From: a virus | Strand: one strand, 5' to 3' | Virus record (IMG/VR): IMGVR_UViG_3300042945_001953 | Span: 1 to 55,984 of that record | DNA length: 55,984 bases | Shown: positions 1 through 7,713 of the stretch, piece by piece | How the letters are laid out: every line of letters starts with the position of its first letter | How positions within the stretch are numbered: the first letter of the stretch is position 1 | The notes under the pieces: model-generated | What the model saw: the letters and a program-made list of their open reading frames with translations, nothing else | The model's database searches: none | What the model was told of the DNA's origin: nothing | Program-made: the position numbers and the translations under genes

Positions 1-461
1 ATTGCCAACAGCTCAGTTTCGAGACCTGTTAACGATAAACAGTATAACGTATGGCTTCCCTGCCACAAACCAAGGTAACTGCTGGAGCCGGACGTGTAGT
101 CACTACCAGCCGCGTCGCCGATACCTATTCGGTTCCATGACCAGTCGTTACGTTTAATAAGAACAGCCGGGCGCTTGTCTTCGTCGCTCGGCAGCCAGCG
201 CGTGATACTTTCGATTAAAATACCGCCGTCATTCAGTCCGTTTTCGTTCTGCTTCCACCCTCCAACCTCTAAAAATTTCTGCCGTAACAGTTCATCTTCG
301 ACGTTATTGGGATCCGTAAAGTGCTGAATAAGCAGTTGGCGCAGTAAACCGGTCATGACGTGCGGGCGGGTGCCGTACGAACACAGCGAGCTCACCTTCT
401 GAACACGGTTTTCCGGTTCTGGGGTTACCGGGCAGTCATTGCTCTGATTTTCGTGCGACAT
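1..461 (-). CDS. Putative virion/neck protein, C-terminus cut by the window edge
   Basis: An open frame starts at the ATG at 461 and runs off the left edge, giving the first 153 residues. It begins MSHENQSNDCPVTPEPENR and continues with a Leu/Gln-rich helix (GLLRQLLIQHF) and a Trp-rich stretch (NDWSWNRIGIGDAAG, then SYLGLWQGSHT) typical of beta-structured virion proteins. I do not recognise the family. It is the last gene of the head/neck block in transcription order and follows the Zn-ribbon virion protein, so a neck or tail-attachment role is inferred from position only. The ribosome binding site is weak (AGG about 11 nt upstream). Confidence 0.6.
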   Translation of the reverse strand, partial: MSHENQSNDCPVTPEPENRVQKVSSLCSYGTRPHVMTGLLRQLLIQHFTDPNNVEDELLRQKFLEVGGWKQNENGLNDGGILIESITRWLPSDEDKRPAVLIKRNDWSWNRIGIGDAAGSDYTSGSSSYLGLWQGSHTLYCLSLTGLETELLA

Positions 462-591
462 CTTTAAGGTACCTACGTAGCGAATCTGTTTTCGGTAATT
501 CGGGCGTAATTGATATTTGCGGTAGCGTCTTTAGTGGCTTAGCGCGCATCTCAATTTGGGCGTTAAGCCGCAATTTATCGGGCTGCATCAT
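436..591 (-). CDS. Small hypothetical protein, 51 aa, translationally coupled
   Basis: A short frame (starts MMQPDKLRLNAQIEMRAK, ends LRRYLKDVARKSEQ) exactly fills the gap between its two neighbours. Its ATG overlaps the TGA stop of the upstream gene as ATGA, and its end overlaps the start of the downstream gene by 26 nt in a different frame. This ATGA arrangement is the same as in many real gene pairs of this window, which is the main support. The peptide is basic and Pro/Leu-rich with no membrane segment. No independent Shine-Dalgarno is visible, so it would depend on coupling. It could also be chance. Confidence 0.4.
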   Translation of the reverse strand: MMQPDKLRLNAQIEMRAKPLKTLPQISITPELPKTDSLRRYLKDVARKSEQ

Positions 592-1814
592 ATATCCCAA
601 AATGTGTTAACTTGGCGGACGGGCCCAATGGGTGGTTTTGGCGCACATGACGATGACGACGAACTAGTGGGGTAGCACACAGGCTCTAAAACTTTAACTG
701 CCTTGGTGTCTGGCCCAAATTCGTTGAGCTTCTCGTATAGCAGCACGTAGTCGCCGGGGTCTAGCCTTAAGTTAGCGACCCAAGAGCCTGCAGCATCTGT
801 CGTTGTAGCGGCAACAGCTAAATGCCGCGGCGGGTAATCGGGGAAACCGCGGTCAGCGTCGGCTTTTTTAAATGCGTAAACCCGCGCGCCCGCAACTGGC
901 GTATTCAGCGATGTTAAATAACGTAAATCTAGCCCGTCGTAAGCTGGCCCCACGACCGCGCACCCGTCACCCACACTCGGCAGCGGAATCGCCGGGCCCG
1001 ATTCGGCTGACGATAGCGGTATGTAGTACACAACACTACTAAGCGGGATAAGCTCCATCTGCACTTCATATACGATTGGTAGCCCGCGTACAGCTGCGGC
1101 AGACTTAACAGCTTGCACTACCCACCGCTCGTCGCTCGTGCCGTTTACCCAGATATCGCGGTAATTCAGCGCCGGGAAGCCTATTACGCGCGCGGTAACT
1201 ACGGCGTTTTCTCTTGTTGTGCCGCGTAGGTTGGCGTCGCTGTTTTCGTCGATAGTCTGCAAGCTCAAGTCCCAGCACTGTAACGGTAAAGCAGGGTGGT
1301 AGCCGTTTTCAAGCGCTGTGCCGTAGCATACCGGGCAATCAGTGTCGCCAGACTCTTCAGTTAATTTGTCGCGGCAGCGGGGGCATGGCGCACCGTAACG
1401 GAACGCTTTAATTAAATAACCGCCGACAGCTAGTTTTCTACTTCGCAACTGCTCTTTGCGGATAATTTCTCGAGACAGCAGCCAATCTTGCTCTGACAGC
1501 TCGCCGGTGCTTGGCGAAGCCGGCGACACGTAATAACCGTTAGGTGTAGTAAGCGTTAATCGATAATGAGCTGTCCAAACAGTGCCGACGTTGTGGCGTT
1601 TATTGTCAAACGTATGATAGCCGTTAATTACCGGCGCCCCGAGATTGCGCCAGTCGTCGGCTTCTTGCAGCCCTGTACGGCCAACCTGCAGCTGGAATAC
1701 ATACGGACCCGGGTCATTAAACGTTGGCTCGAGCTGCCACCACACGCGCGTCGTCCCGTAAATCATGTGATCTACGGAAACACGTCGAAACGGGTATGTT
1801 TTCTGTAGTGACAT
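588..1814 (-). CDS. Virion neck/head-tail protein with zinc ribbon and C-terminal beta domain
   Basis: 408 residues. The middle (about residues 143-170) carries CPRC and CPVCYGT pairs separated by about 16 residues. Such a CxxC...CxxCYGT ribbon occurs in virion structural proteins of other tailed phages, from memory of the family. Residues about 305-365 (VAGARVYAF, then AAGSWVANLRLDPGDYVLLYE) look like a carboxypeptidase-regulatory/Ig-like beta sandwich. A run of seven serines follows a Cys-Tyr-Pro-Thr segment near the C-terminus. The N-terminal 130 residues are aromatic and beta-rich. The start ATG has GAGAA 6 nt upstream. It lies just downstream of a Rho-independent terminator, so it probably has its own promoter, although I see no recognisable consensus in the 39-nt gap. 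Confidence 0.7.
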   Translation of the reverse strand: MSLQKTYPFRRVSVDHMIYGTTRVWWQLEPTFNDPGPYVFQLQVGRTGLQEADDWRNLGAPVINGYHTFDNKRHNVGTVWTAHYRLTLTTPNGYYVSPASPSTGELSEQDWLLSREIIRKEQLRSRKLAVGGYLIKAFRYGAPCPRCRDKLTEESGDTDCPVCYGTALENGYHPALPLQCWDLSLQTIDENSDANLRGTTRENAVVTARVIGFPALNYRDIWVNGTSDERWVVQAVKSAAAVRGLPIVYEVQMELIPLSSVVYYIPLSSAESGPAIPLPSVGDGCAVVGPAYDGLDLRYLTSLNTPVAGARVYAFKKADADRGFPDYPPRHLAVAATTTDAAGSWVANLRLDPGDYVLLYEKLNEFGPDTKAVKVLEPVCYPTSSSSSSCAPKPPIGPVRQVNTFWDI

Positions 1815-1853
1815 AGTTATTCTCGCCCATTCATTATGGCTGCGCTGATAGCT

Positions 1854-1887
1854 AAAAAAAAGGGGCGCACGCGCTTACGGGCGCCCC
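1854..1887 (-). terminator. Rho-independent terminator
   Basis: Read on the minus strand, GGGGCGC (1887-1881) pairs with GCGCCCC (1868-1862) across a 12-nt loop and is followed at once by eight U residues (1861-1854). It begins 20 nt after the stop of the 1907..2341 gene. It is the clearest intrinsic terminator of the window and splits the structural block here. Confidence 0.85.
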
Positions 1888-1906
1888 AAATTAACCAGTG
1901 AAATTG

Positions 1907-2341
1907 TTACGAGGCCTGCAACGCGTCCTTGTTAGCGTCAATAGCGACCTCGGCAAGATACTTGTAATCCGCGTCAGCGAGAGACGCCTTGCACATGCTT
2001 AACGTAAACAAGTAACTATCAGCCGCCTCGAGCGCCGTGTCTTTCAGCTTGTCTACCGTTTCCGCACTCGCCGCGGTATCGTCGGGCAAATCACGGATAA
2101 ACGTGAGCAGCGCGGCAAACTTTGTATTAGCGCTGTTGCCCATATCCAGCAATATAGCCGCAATCATCCGGGCCAATTCTGAGTATGCCTTATCGGGCAG
2201 CTCGTCTCCAGAGCCACCGCGGGCGTGATGTAACGCGAGTAGCTCCTCGTATAAATTAAAACTTTCCGAATTCAGCCGATCGTGCTCACGCATTTTCACA
2301 ATCTGCGCGAGCGCCATGTCGACAGCGCTTGTTTTGATCAC
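1907..2341 (-). CDS. Hypothetical helical protein, 144 aa
   Basis: An all-helical, acidic protein with no recognised family (KTSAVDMALAQIVKMREHDR near the start, many Ala/Leu/Asp, no Cys cluster, no membrane segment). I set the start at the GTG at 2341 because a strong Shine-Dalgarno, ACGGAGGT, stands 5 nt before it. The frame is open further upstream to a TTG at 2365, but that start would put the ribosome site inside the coding sequence. It is followed by a strong terminator, so it ends a transcription unit of virion genes. A chaperone or assembly factor is possible but there is no direct evidence. Confidence 0.65.
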   Translation of the reverse strand: MIKTSAVDMALAQIVKMREHDRLNSESFNLYEELLALHHARGGSGDELPDKAYSELARMIAAILLDMGNSANTKFAALLTFIRDLPDDTAASAETVDKLKDTALEAADSYLFTLSMCKASLADADYKYLAEVAIDANKDALQAS

Positions 2342-2419
2342 CGATACCTCCGTTAAATCGGGCAAATAGTAGCAAACACCACTATTTAATATGCCGCATT
2401 TTTAACGGATTTTTAGCGC

Positions 2420-3427
2420 CTAGTACCGAGACCGAATACCGGACGAGTAAACGCCATATTGGTAGAGCGAGCCGACTTCGCCGTAGCCGCCCTCAAGGTT
2501 GAGCGAGGCTTTTTGCGCGCGCACCCACTCTCTGTACGCCTGCCACCGCATTTGGCCGGCACGCTCATAATTGGGCTCTTTGTTCTGGTCATCGAGCGCG
2601 ATACCTGCAGCCGAGTAGCTCAACTGGTTTCTACGGAACTGCTCAGCAACCATAAAGAACAGATTGGCGCAAATACCTTCAAGCCAGTGATACCTGTACG
2701 GGAAGTCTTGCGTTGTAAAAGTAGCGATCGGCGGGGGGATCTCGTTCCAGTATTGAATAGGCCGGGTAATAGCCAGCGCGATTTCCGCGTCGTCAAACAT
2801 CAGGTGGTCGAGCAAAAAGCTCTCGCCGGGCGCGCTATCTCGTAAATGCAATCGGATTTCTGCCATAGACGGCGGACCGCCCGGCGTAGAGTTACCGAAC
2901 GTACTCCGTGAAATAATCACTGAAAACGTGTTCGAAAAAATCATTTTCGACGACACGTTCGGATTTGATGTGTCTATCAGCGCCATTTCGCCGTAATACA
3001 CTCCCGGCAGTTGCGTCAGATTCGCGGTCATCGCCACTGTCACAATACCGGTAGCCGCTGTTTTTACAGTGGCGGGTACCTGCAGCGGACCGTAGTTGCC
3101 AATACCGAGCGCTACCTGTTCTTTTATCCGCATTACGATTTGAAACGGCCCGGACGACGTCGAATTATTCGTAAAACCCAATGACGTTAAATTAATTGGG
3201 GCGCCGTCTTTGTCGTGCAACTGCCACTCTATTGTCGTTGTCTGGCCCTGTGTGAGCGACACAGCCCGCATACGAGACAAAATAGGCTGACCGCTGACGG
3301 CAGATATTGGCGCGCTGATCACGCTCTGGCCGGCAAACGGCACAGCGGCTGGCGTCGGCGGCGTTCCGGTATCCGTATCGCAGCAAGGTTCTGGCGGCGG
3401 AGCATTCGGCGTAGCAATTACAACCAT
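2420..3427 (-). CDS. Virion structural protein with BppU-like N-terminal domain
   Basis: 335 residues. After a Pro-rich leader (NAPPPEPCCDTDTG) comes a beta-rich region (about 50-180: LTQGQTTTIEWQL, VYYGEMALID) resembling the N-terminal domain of baseplate/upper-collar BppU-type proteins. The second half holds LHLRDSAPGESFLLDHLMFDD and the stretch AITRPIQYWNEIPPPI, a pattern I have seen in neck or adaptor-like virion proteins of many phages. The C-terminal 60 residues are helical and aromatic. It lies among the capsid and neck genes, which fits a connector role. Precise placement (adaptor, collar or baseplate) is not decidable here. The start has only a weak GAG upstream. Confidence 0.6.
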   Translation of the reverse strand: MVVIATPNAPPPEPCCDTDTGTPPTPAAVPFAGQSVISAPISAVSGQPILSRMRAVSLTQGQTTTIEWQLHDKDGAPINLTSLGFTNNSTSSGPFQIVMRIKEQVALGIGNYGPLQVPATVKTAATGIVTVAMTANLTQLPGVYYGEMALIDTSNPNVSSKMIFSNTFSVIISRSTFGNSTPGGPPSMAEIRLHLRDSAPGESFLLDHLMFDDAEIALAITRPIQYWNEIPPPIATFTTQDFPYRYHWLEGICANLFFMVAEQFRRNQLSYSAAGIALDDQNKEPNYERAGQMRWQAYREWVRAQKASLNLEGGYGEVGSLYQYGVYSSGIRSRY

Positions 3428-3451
3428 GTTTTAGCTCGCTATGTAAAAGAT

Positions 3452-3479
3452 TAAGGGCTGGCCCGGAGGCCAGCCCTTA
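3452..3479 (-). terminator. Strong hairpin, probable terminator
   Basis: A perfect 12-bp inverted repeat (TAAGGGCTGGCC with its complement) closes a 4-nt loop, 30 nt after the stop of the 3510..3902 gene. The minus-strand tail is AATCTTTTAC, a poor U-tract, so termination may be partial or the hairpin may protect the upstream capsid-gene messages. Confidence 0.6.
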
Positions 3480-3509
3480 TCTTATCACGATGAATCGCGA
3501 TAATTAAAC

Positions 3510-3902
3510 TCAGGGGGCGCTAGAGCTGCTAGAGCTCGCTACGTCATTAGTGTTCAGGTCGCCCTCGATGAAGTCACCGCCGCCGGCAAACGACGGAACC
3601 GTTGTGCCCAGCTCATTGGTCGACGCCATACCAAGCTCGCGGGTGTTGCCACCAGTTTCGCTCAGCAAGTACACCGACGGAGACTTTACAATAGTCAGAG
3701 CGCCGTTAACAAGCGCCCGCTCAAGAGCAGCGAAACGCCGTGTGCTGCGTTCTGCGCCGAGAGCGCCGACAAGATCCCCACGAACCGAATAGGTTTCGTT
3801 GTTCGCGAGTCGCTTGCCGTGCTTACCAAGAAACCCGAACGTCTGGGTTGTCCCAGAAACGTTCTTTACAGTCGTATAGAGATCCGTTGTCGTGTTTGGC
3901 AT
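3510..3902 (-). CDS. Small virion-type protein with poly-Ser tail, 130 aa
   Basis: A beta-rich protein (TVKNVSGTTQTFGFLGKHG, ETYSVRGDL) of a type often found next to phage capsid genes. Residues 49-80 are basic and helical (RSTRRFAALERALVNGALT). It ends with Asn-Asp-Val-Ala and six serines before Ala-Pro, similar to the Ser run that ends the 588..1814 protein. A good ribosome site (TAGGAGC, 7 nt before ATG) suggests high expression. It could be a minor capsid, head-decoration or collar protein. No catalytic motif is seen. Confidence 0.6.
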   Translation of the reverse strand: MPNTTTDLYTTVKNVSGTTQTFGFLGKHGKRLANNETYSVRGDLVGALGAERSTRRFAALERALVNGALTIVKSPSVYLLSETGGNTRELGMASTNELGTTVPSFAGGGDFIEGDLNTNDVASSSSSSAP

Positions 3903-3920
3903 GAAAAGCTCCTAGATTAG

Positions 3921-4304
3921 TTAGCTAGCGTTTTGCAGCGCGATCGCCGCAGCGGCTTGCAGCTTCAACACCGCGTCGGCGATGTTGGGCTGAGCCGCAG
4001 CGACGTCCGCCGCTTGATTAAAAGCCGCAACCTTCTCAGACCCGGCCAAGCCAGCGGCGACAAGAACAGCGTCGAGCTGCTCGTTGGCGCTAGCCAGCTT
4101 TGAGGTCTGTACAGCGGCAGCCTTGTGCTGCTCGGCTGTATAGAGCACATGAAGCTTCTGGGCGGCCGACCACATTTCTGCGGCCTCGTCCTCATTGCGC
4201 GGCGAGATGCCGTGCGCTGAAAGCTTCTCGAAAAAGTACGGCGCGGCAAGTTCCGCCACGAGTGTGGCATAACCCTGCTCGGCCGCCTGCTTTACCTGAT
4301 CCAT
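3921..4304 (-). CDS. Hypothetical Ala-rich helical protein, 127 aa
   Basis: An almost wholly alpha-helical, Ala-rich protein (starts MDQVKQAAEQGYATLVAEL). It has no membrane segment and no Cys. It lies 31 nt after the capsid gene and starts with AAGGAGC 8 nt before the ATG. The position directly behind the capsid gene suggests a head-assembly or head-completion part, but the sequence alone does not show this. No family recognised. Confidence 0.6.
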   Translation of the reverse strand: MDQVKQAAEQGYATLVAELAAPYFFEKLSAHGISPRNEDEAAEMWSAAQKLHVLYTAEQHKAAAVQTSKLASANEQLDAVLVAAGLAGSEKVAAFNQAADVAAAQPNIADAVLKLQAAAAIALQNAS

Positions 4305-4335
4305 GTCTGTGCTCCTTGAAAGTTAAACGTTGTTA

Positions 4336-5262
4336 TCACTTGAAATCGACGCGGGCCAGACCGTTCGTATGGCCGAACGAGCCGCCTGTCGTCTCATAGG
4401 CAAAATACTCGAGCATGTAAGCTTCACGACGGATGTACATCGTGGTGGGCTCGAGCTCGTAGTTCTTGCCGATGAACTTGGGCGAGGCGAACATGAACAG
4501 GCTGTCCGTGGGGACAAGGCCCGTCTTGATCGTCACGATCCAGCGGCAATTCAGGAAGTTGGTTTCCGCCCAGCCGTTCTTGATGATGTCTTGCGAGAAG
4601 TCACCACCCATTTCGTCGCGACCGAACTTGAGGAGCTCCTTGATCGTGAGGTTATTCACGAGGCAAGTCTCAACCTCGAAGTGCGAAGCCGTACGCGGCA
4701 TGATCTTGAGGGCGTCAACCAGCGTTTCGCGGGTGATACCACCGTAGATCTCCTCGTATTGAACTTCGCCCGAGCCAACAGCCGGGGCGCCCGCAGTCGG
4801 GAGCACAGCGTTGATCGCGGCCATGAACTTTCCGTCTTCTTCGGCGAGCATGTCCTTGATCATGTTGTCCGACAGAACCTGCCGGATGTCCATGACGTAG
4901 GTGCGCAGTTCGTCGACGTCCTTCACAGCGCGGGGCGACACGATCCGGTCAAACATGACGCGGTAACGCGGGCCACGGATGTAAAAGTTAACGGGCAGCG
5001 TGGCAAACGGGATCGACACGGCAGCCGGGGAATCGGGTTCCTTATCGACAATCTTGACGGGCTTGTCAGTGTCAACCTGACGGTCGAGCTCGTCGTTGGT
5101 GATTGTCAGCGGCGGCATAATCCGCCGGTAGAACCCGTCTTCACGCATCTTGGTGCGCGTGAAGTCGTTAACCGCGTCGATGGCCTGCTTCTGCATGCCG
5201 GGAGTGTCGAGCTGCTCAAACAGTGTTTCGTTGAGCAGTTGGATTTCTGACTGTGTAGGCAT
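4336..5262 (-). CDS. Major capsid protein (HK97-type fold)
   Basis: 308 residues, the usual size for an HK97-type capsid subunit. It has an acidic N-terminal arm, then DFTRTKMREDGFYRRIMPP, a long helix region (DELRTYVMDIRQVLSDNMIKDM, the spine-helix type) and a C-terminal beta end YFAYETTGGSFGHTNGLARVDF; an ending like ARVDF is common in these capsid proteins. It is preceded by a very strong Shine-Dalgarno (ACACGGAGGT, about 6 nt from ATG), as expected for the most abundant virion protein. Upstream in the operon are scaffold-like and prohead protease genes, the classical order protease-scaffold-capsid. No N-terminal cleavage site can be assigned by eye. Confidence 0.85.
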   Translation of the reverse strand: MPTQSEIQLLNETLFEQLDTPGMQKQAIDAVNDFTRTKMREDGFYRRIMPPLTITNDELDRQVDTDKPVKIVDKEPDSPAAVSIPFATLPVNFYIRGPRYRVMFDRIVSPRAVKDVDELRTYVMDIRQVLSDNMIKDMLAEEDGKFMAAINAVLPTAGAPAVGSGEVQYEEIYGGITRETLVDALKIMPRTASHFEVETCLVNNLTIKELLKFGRDEMGGDFSQDIIKNGWAETNFLNCRWIVTIKTGLVPTDSLFMFASPKFIGKNYELEPTTMYIRREAYMLEYFAYETTGGSFGHTNGLARVDFK

Positions 5263-5299
5263 TTGGAACCTCCGTGTTCCTGATAGTTAAGGGTTAGTT

Positions 5300-5860
5300 T
5301 CAGCCGGGTACCGCGCCGGGAAGCCACACGCTCCAGAAGGAGAGCGTGCTGACGCCGTTGTGGTTGGTGTGTTTACCGCTGGACACCACACCGACCACCG
5401 GTGTGACAAACTGAGTGACGCTGGCGTTGGTCAGCACGCCACCGGTCGCGGCGTTGCCGGAGGCAGCACCGAGGGGGGCCGTGAGAAGATCGCCGGCAAC
5501 GTAAGACCGGTTTGAGACGAACTCTGTCGAGTCGATCTCGTAACCGCCTGTGGCCACTACGCCGGACAGCTTGCCGCTCGGCGAGATCGCCTGCTGCACA
5601 AACTTGCCCGAAGCTGTGGTGCCGTCGTTTGAAACGTCGGCATCGTTAGCGCCATTAAGCAGGAAGATAGCGACGTCAGTAGCGCGTACGCCGGGCAGAA
5701 AAACTTCTGCGCCGTTTACGTGCTCAAGGTGCACCACGCGGCCGCGCGGGAGGGTGTAGCCGACTGTACCCAGCTTGGCCGAGTAGTCGAGCGACGCCAT
5801 GTCGAACCAGCCCTTTTTGATATCAACGGCGTGTTCGAAGGGAAGATCGGGAGCTGCCAT
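5300..5860 (-). CDS. Putative capsid decoration protein, 186 aa
   Basis: A beta-rich, Gly/Thr/Val-rich protein without Cys or membrane segment (SLDYSAKLGTVGYTLPRGRVV, then FVTPVVGVVSSGKHTN). It lies 37 nt upstream of the capsid gene, where many phages carry a decoration or head-stabilising protein, and has the same ribosome site element ACACGGAGGT as the capsid gene. The residues 97-140 (GKLSGVVATGGYEIDSTEF) fit a barrel/sandwich fold. The role is inferred from context and composition. Confidence 0.6.
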   Translation of the reverse strand: MAAPDLPFEHAVDIKKGWFDMASLDYSAKLGTVGYTLPRGRVVHLEHVNGAEVFLPGVRATDVAIFLLNGANDADVSNDGTTASGKFVQQAISPSGKLSGVVATGGYEIDSTEFVSNRSYVAGDLLTAPLGAASGNAATGGVLTNASVTQFVTPVVGVVSSGKHTNHNGVSTLSFWSVWLPGAVPG

Positions 5861-5888
5861 AGTTAAGACCTCCGTGTCTTAGGGTTTA

Positions 5889-5905
5889 AAGTGCGCCACG
5901 CACTT
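5889..5905 (-). other. Intergenic 7-bp hairpin upstream of decoration and capsid genes
   Basis: AAGTGCG and CGCACTT form a perfect 7-bp stem with a 3-nt loop in the gap between 5926 and 5860. There is no U-tract on the minus side (TAAACCC follows), so it is more likely an mRNA stabiliser or processing site at the 5' side of the abundant decoration-capsid message than a terminator. Confidence 0.4.
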
Positions 5906-5925
5906 CGTAGTAAAGAATCTCTCAA

Positions 5926-6351
5926 TCAGTTTGTGGGCGGATTCAGCCCAAGGCCCGTGAACAACTTAATGTCCGAGGCCCGGAGCTTGCCGTCACGAGC
6001 GCCCACGTACGAGCTTGTGACGCTATTGTTCGGGTCGTATCCAGCCGTCTTCTGTGTCGTTGTCGGCGCGCCGATACGGGCCATCTCGGCCGCGTTGCGG
6101 TGTGACGCTAACTTCACAACAAGCTCGATCGCGCGGACCGGATCCTGCAGGGCAGCAGCCAGTGCTTCCTTCTGATGCGGCTCGATGCGCTCGTGTTCAA
6201 CACAAGCTTTCACAGCCTCCGGAATCAGAGAAGCAATCTTCTCGTGCTGCGACTCGCGAGTCTTGAGGACTTCGGCCGCTTTGCTCATCGCAACATCAGA
6301 AAAGCCGATGTAGTCGATGATCTTCTGGACTAAAACGTTCTTATCGGACAT
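5926..6351 (-). CDS. Hypothetical head-block protein, 141 aa
   Basis: The N-terminal 80 residues are helical (NVLVQKIIDYIGFSDVAMSK, then HEKIASLIPEAVKACVEHER), followed by a flexible, polar tail (GYDPNNSVTSSYVGARDGK). It starts after ACGGAGGT, the element shared with the capsid, decoration and other virion genes, so it is probably made in quantity with them. The family is not recognised. Its place between the scaffold-like protein and the decoration protein suggests a role in prohead assembly. No catalytic motif seen. Confidence 0.6.
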   Translation of the reverse strand: MSDKNVLVQKIIDYIGFSDVAMSKAAEVLKTRESQHEKIASLIPEAVKACVEHERIEPHQKEALAAALQDPVRAIELVVKLASHRNAAEMARIGAPTTTQKTAGYDPNNSVTSSYVGARDGKLRASDIKLFTGLGLNPPTN

Positions 6352-6369
6352 GGAAACCTCCGTTTAAAT

Positions 6370-7674
6370 TCAACGACTTGTGAGCTCGCGGACGTGGGCC
6401 TTCATAATGTCACGCAGTTGACGCGACCGCTTGGTGCGCGCCTCTTTGATCTGAAAACCACCGGCGCGCTTGAAATTAGCTACGGCGTTTCCAATCATTT
6501 GCAGCTCTCGCGCTGCGGCCATTTTCGGGGCACCGGCTTCTGGCGGCATGCCTTCTGGCGGCATCCCGCCCATTTCACCACCGCCGCCGGCTAAGCCAGC
6601 CATCAGCTCTTCAGGGGATATGCCCAGCTCTTGCAGCGCCATCGCCAGCTCTTGCAGGGCTTCTTCTTCGCTCGGCTCGCCGCCGGGAGCAGCGCCCATC
6701 TCACCACCGCCAGCTCCGCCCATCATATCTTCAACACTGGGCGCCCCGGCCATTTCACCGCCCATATCAGGAGCGGCTTCGCCAGACTGACTATCGCCTT
6801 CCGCGCTGTGGTCTTCACCTTCGGCGGCTTCTTCAGTCGGGTCGGCACCAGCCGTCTTCGCCGTGTAGAAACCGACGAACAGGTCGGCCATCTCGTCAGC
6901 TTCGCGCAGCGTGTTAGCGCACACGTCCCGGACACTGGCCTCAGCGGCTTGCTTGTCTAAACCAAGCGCAGCGGCGAGCTCGTAACCAGCGCTAAAGGCG
7001 GCTTCTTTGCCCTCACGAAGATTCTTAAGGTCTGAACCCTCAATATCGCCATCGCCGTCTACGTCCAGCTTGTGCTGGTCGCCTTTAAGCTCGCCCTTGG
7101 ACTTGTCTTTTTTTGCGTCGATCTTCTTCTGGATAAAGTCCGGCATACCAGCGGCCTTTTCTTCGACAGCCGAGGTGCCGAAGTTAATCAGGTCGGCAAG
7201 GATTTCGTTGCCGAGATCGCTGCACTTGGCGTGAGCCTGCTTGAACGTGACCGAGCTGTACTTCTCGCCGTCGTTGGCCTTGGCCGGATGCGTGGTGCCC
7301 GGATCGTCCTTCGTGCCCTTGTAATCTTTTTCAGCGGACGGGTCTTCGCCAGTCGCAGCGGCGTTGGTGCCGATGTTCAGCTGCACGTCGTCCTGCCGGC
7401 CTTCTTGCGAAAGCTCGGGGGTGTTGTCGACGGCAAGCGCGCCCTGCTGCTTCTTAACGTCGGCTTCGTATTCCGAAGCGCGCGAACCGGTCGTCGCCTT
7501 CTGCACATTGTTATCAACATGCGCGCTCGGGTGCGATGAAGCGCCCTGATAACCGCCCGGATCGGCGGGCACGGGGGACGCAGACTTTGCAGCCGCGACC
7601 TTTTCAGCATTCTGCGAAATTTCTTCAGCAAGCGCGTTCAGTTGCGCAAACAGTGAGCGAGGCGTCCGTGCCAT
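6370..7674 (-). CDS. Acidic scaffold-like protein with an EF-hand-type loop, 434 aa
   Basis: A long, very acidic and partly disordered protein, directly downstream of the prohead protease and upstream of the capsid gene, the usual place of a scaffold. Residues 1-40 are helical. Around residue 205 the stretch DVDGDGDIEGSDL matches a canonical calcium loop (D-x-D-x-D-G-x-I-x-x-x-[DE]). Residues 300-385 are Gly/Met/Pro/Glu-rich low complexity. The C-terminal 40 residues are basic and helical (TKRSRQLRDIMKAHVREL), like the capsid-binding tail of many scaffolds. A perfect AAGGAGAT ribosome site precedes the ATG. The scaffold role is inferred from position and composition. Confidence 0.6.
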   Translation of the reverse strand: MARTPRSLFAQLNALAEEISQNAEKVAAAKSASPVPADPGGYQGASSHPSAHVDNNVQKATTGSRASEYEADVKKQQGALAVDNTPELSQEGRQDDVQLNIGTNAAATGEDPSAEKDYKGTKDDPGTTHPAKANDGEKYSSVTFKQAHAKCSDLGNEILADLINFGTSAVEEKAAGMPDFIQKKIDAKKDKSKGELKGDQHKLDVDGDGDIEGSDLKNLREGKEAAFSAGYELAAALGLDKQAAEASVRDVCANTLREADEMADLFVGFYTAKTAGADPTEEAAEGEDHSAEGDSQSGEAAPDMGGEMAGAPSVEDMMGGAGGGEMGAAPGGEPSEEEALQELAMALQELGISPEELMAGLAGGGGEMGGMPPEGMPPEAGAPKMAAARELQMIGNAVANFKRAGGFQIKEARTKRSRQLRDIMKAHVRELTSR

Positions 7675-7713
7675 AGTTATCTCCTTTGTGCGCCAACATC
7701 GTGTCGGCGTTGT

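Noticed and set aside
4330-5250. Long plus-strand open frame (306 codons) opposite the capsid gene
   Set aside because: It mirrors the capsid gene codon by codon, has no ribosome site and has the composition of an antisense shadow (many Val/Arg/His, no domain).
7072-7539. Plus-strand open frame opposite the scaffold-like gene
   Set aside because: Shadow of a GC-rich gene on the other strand; no ribosome site or domain.
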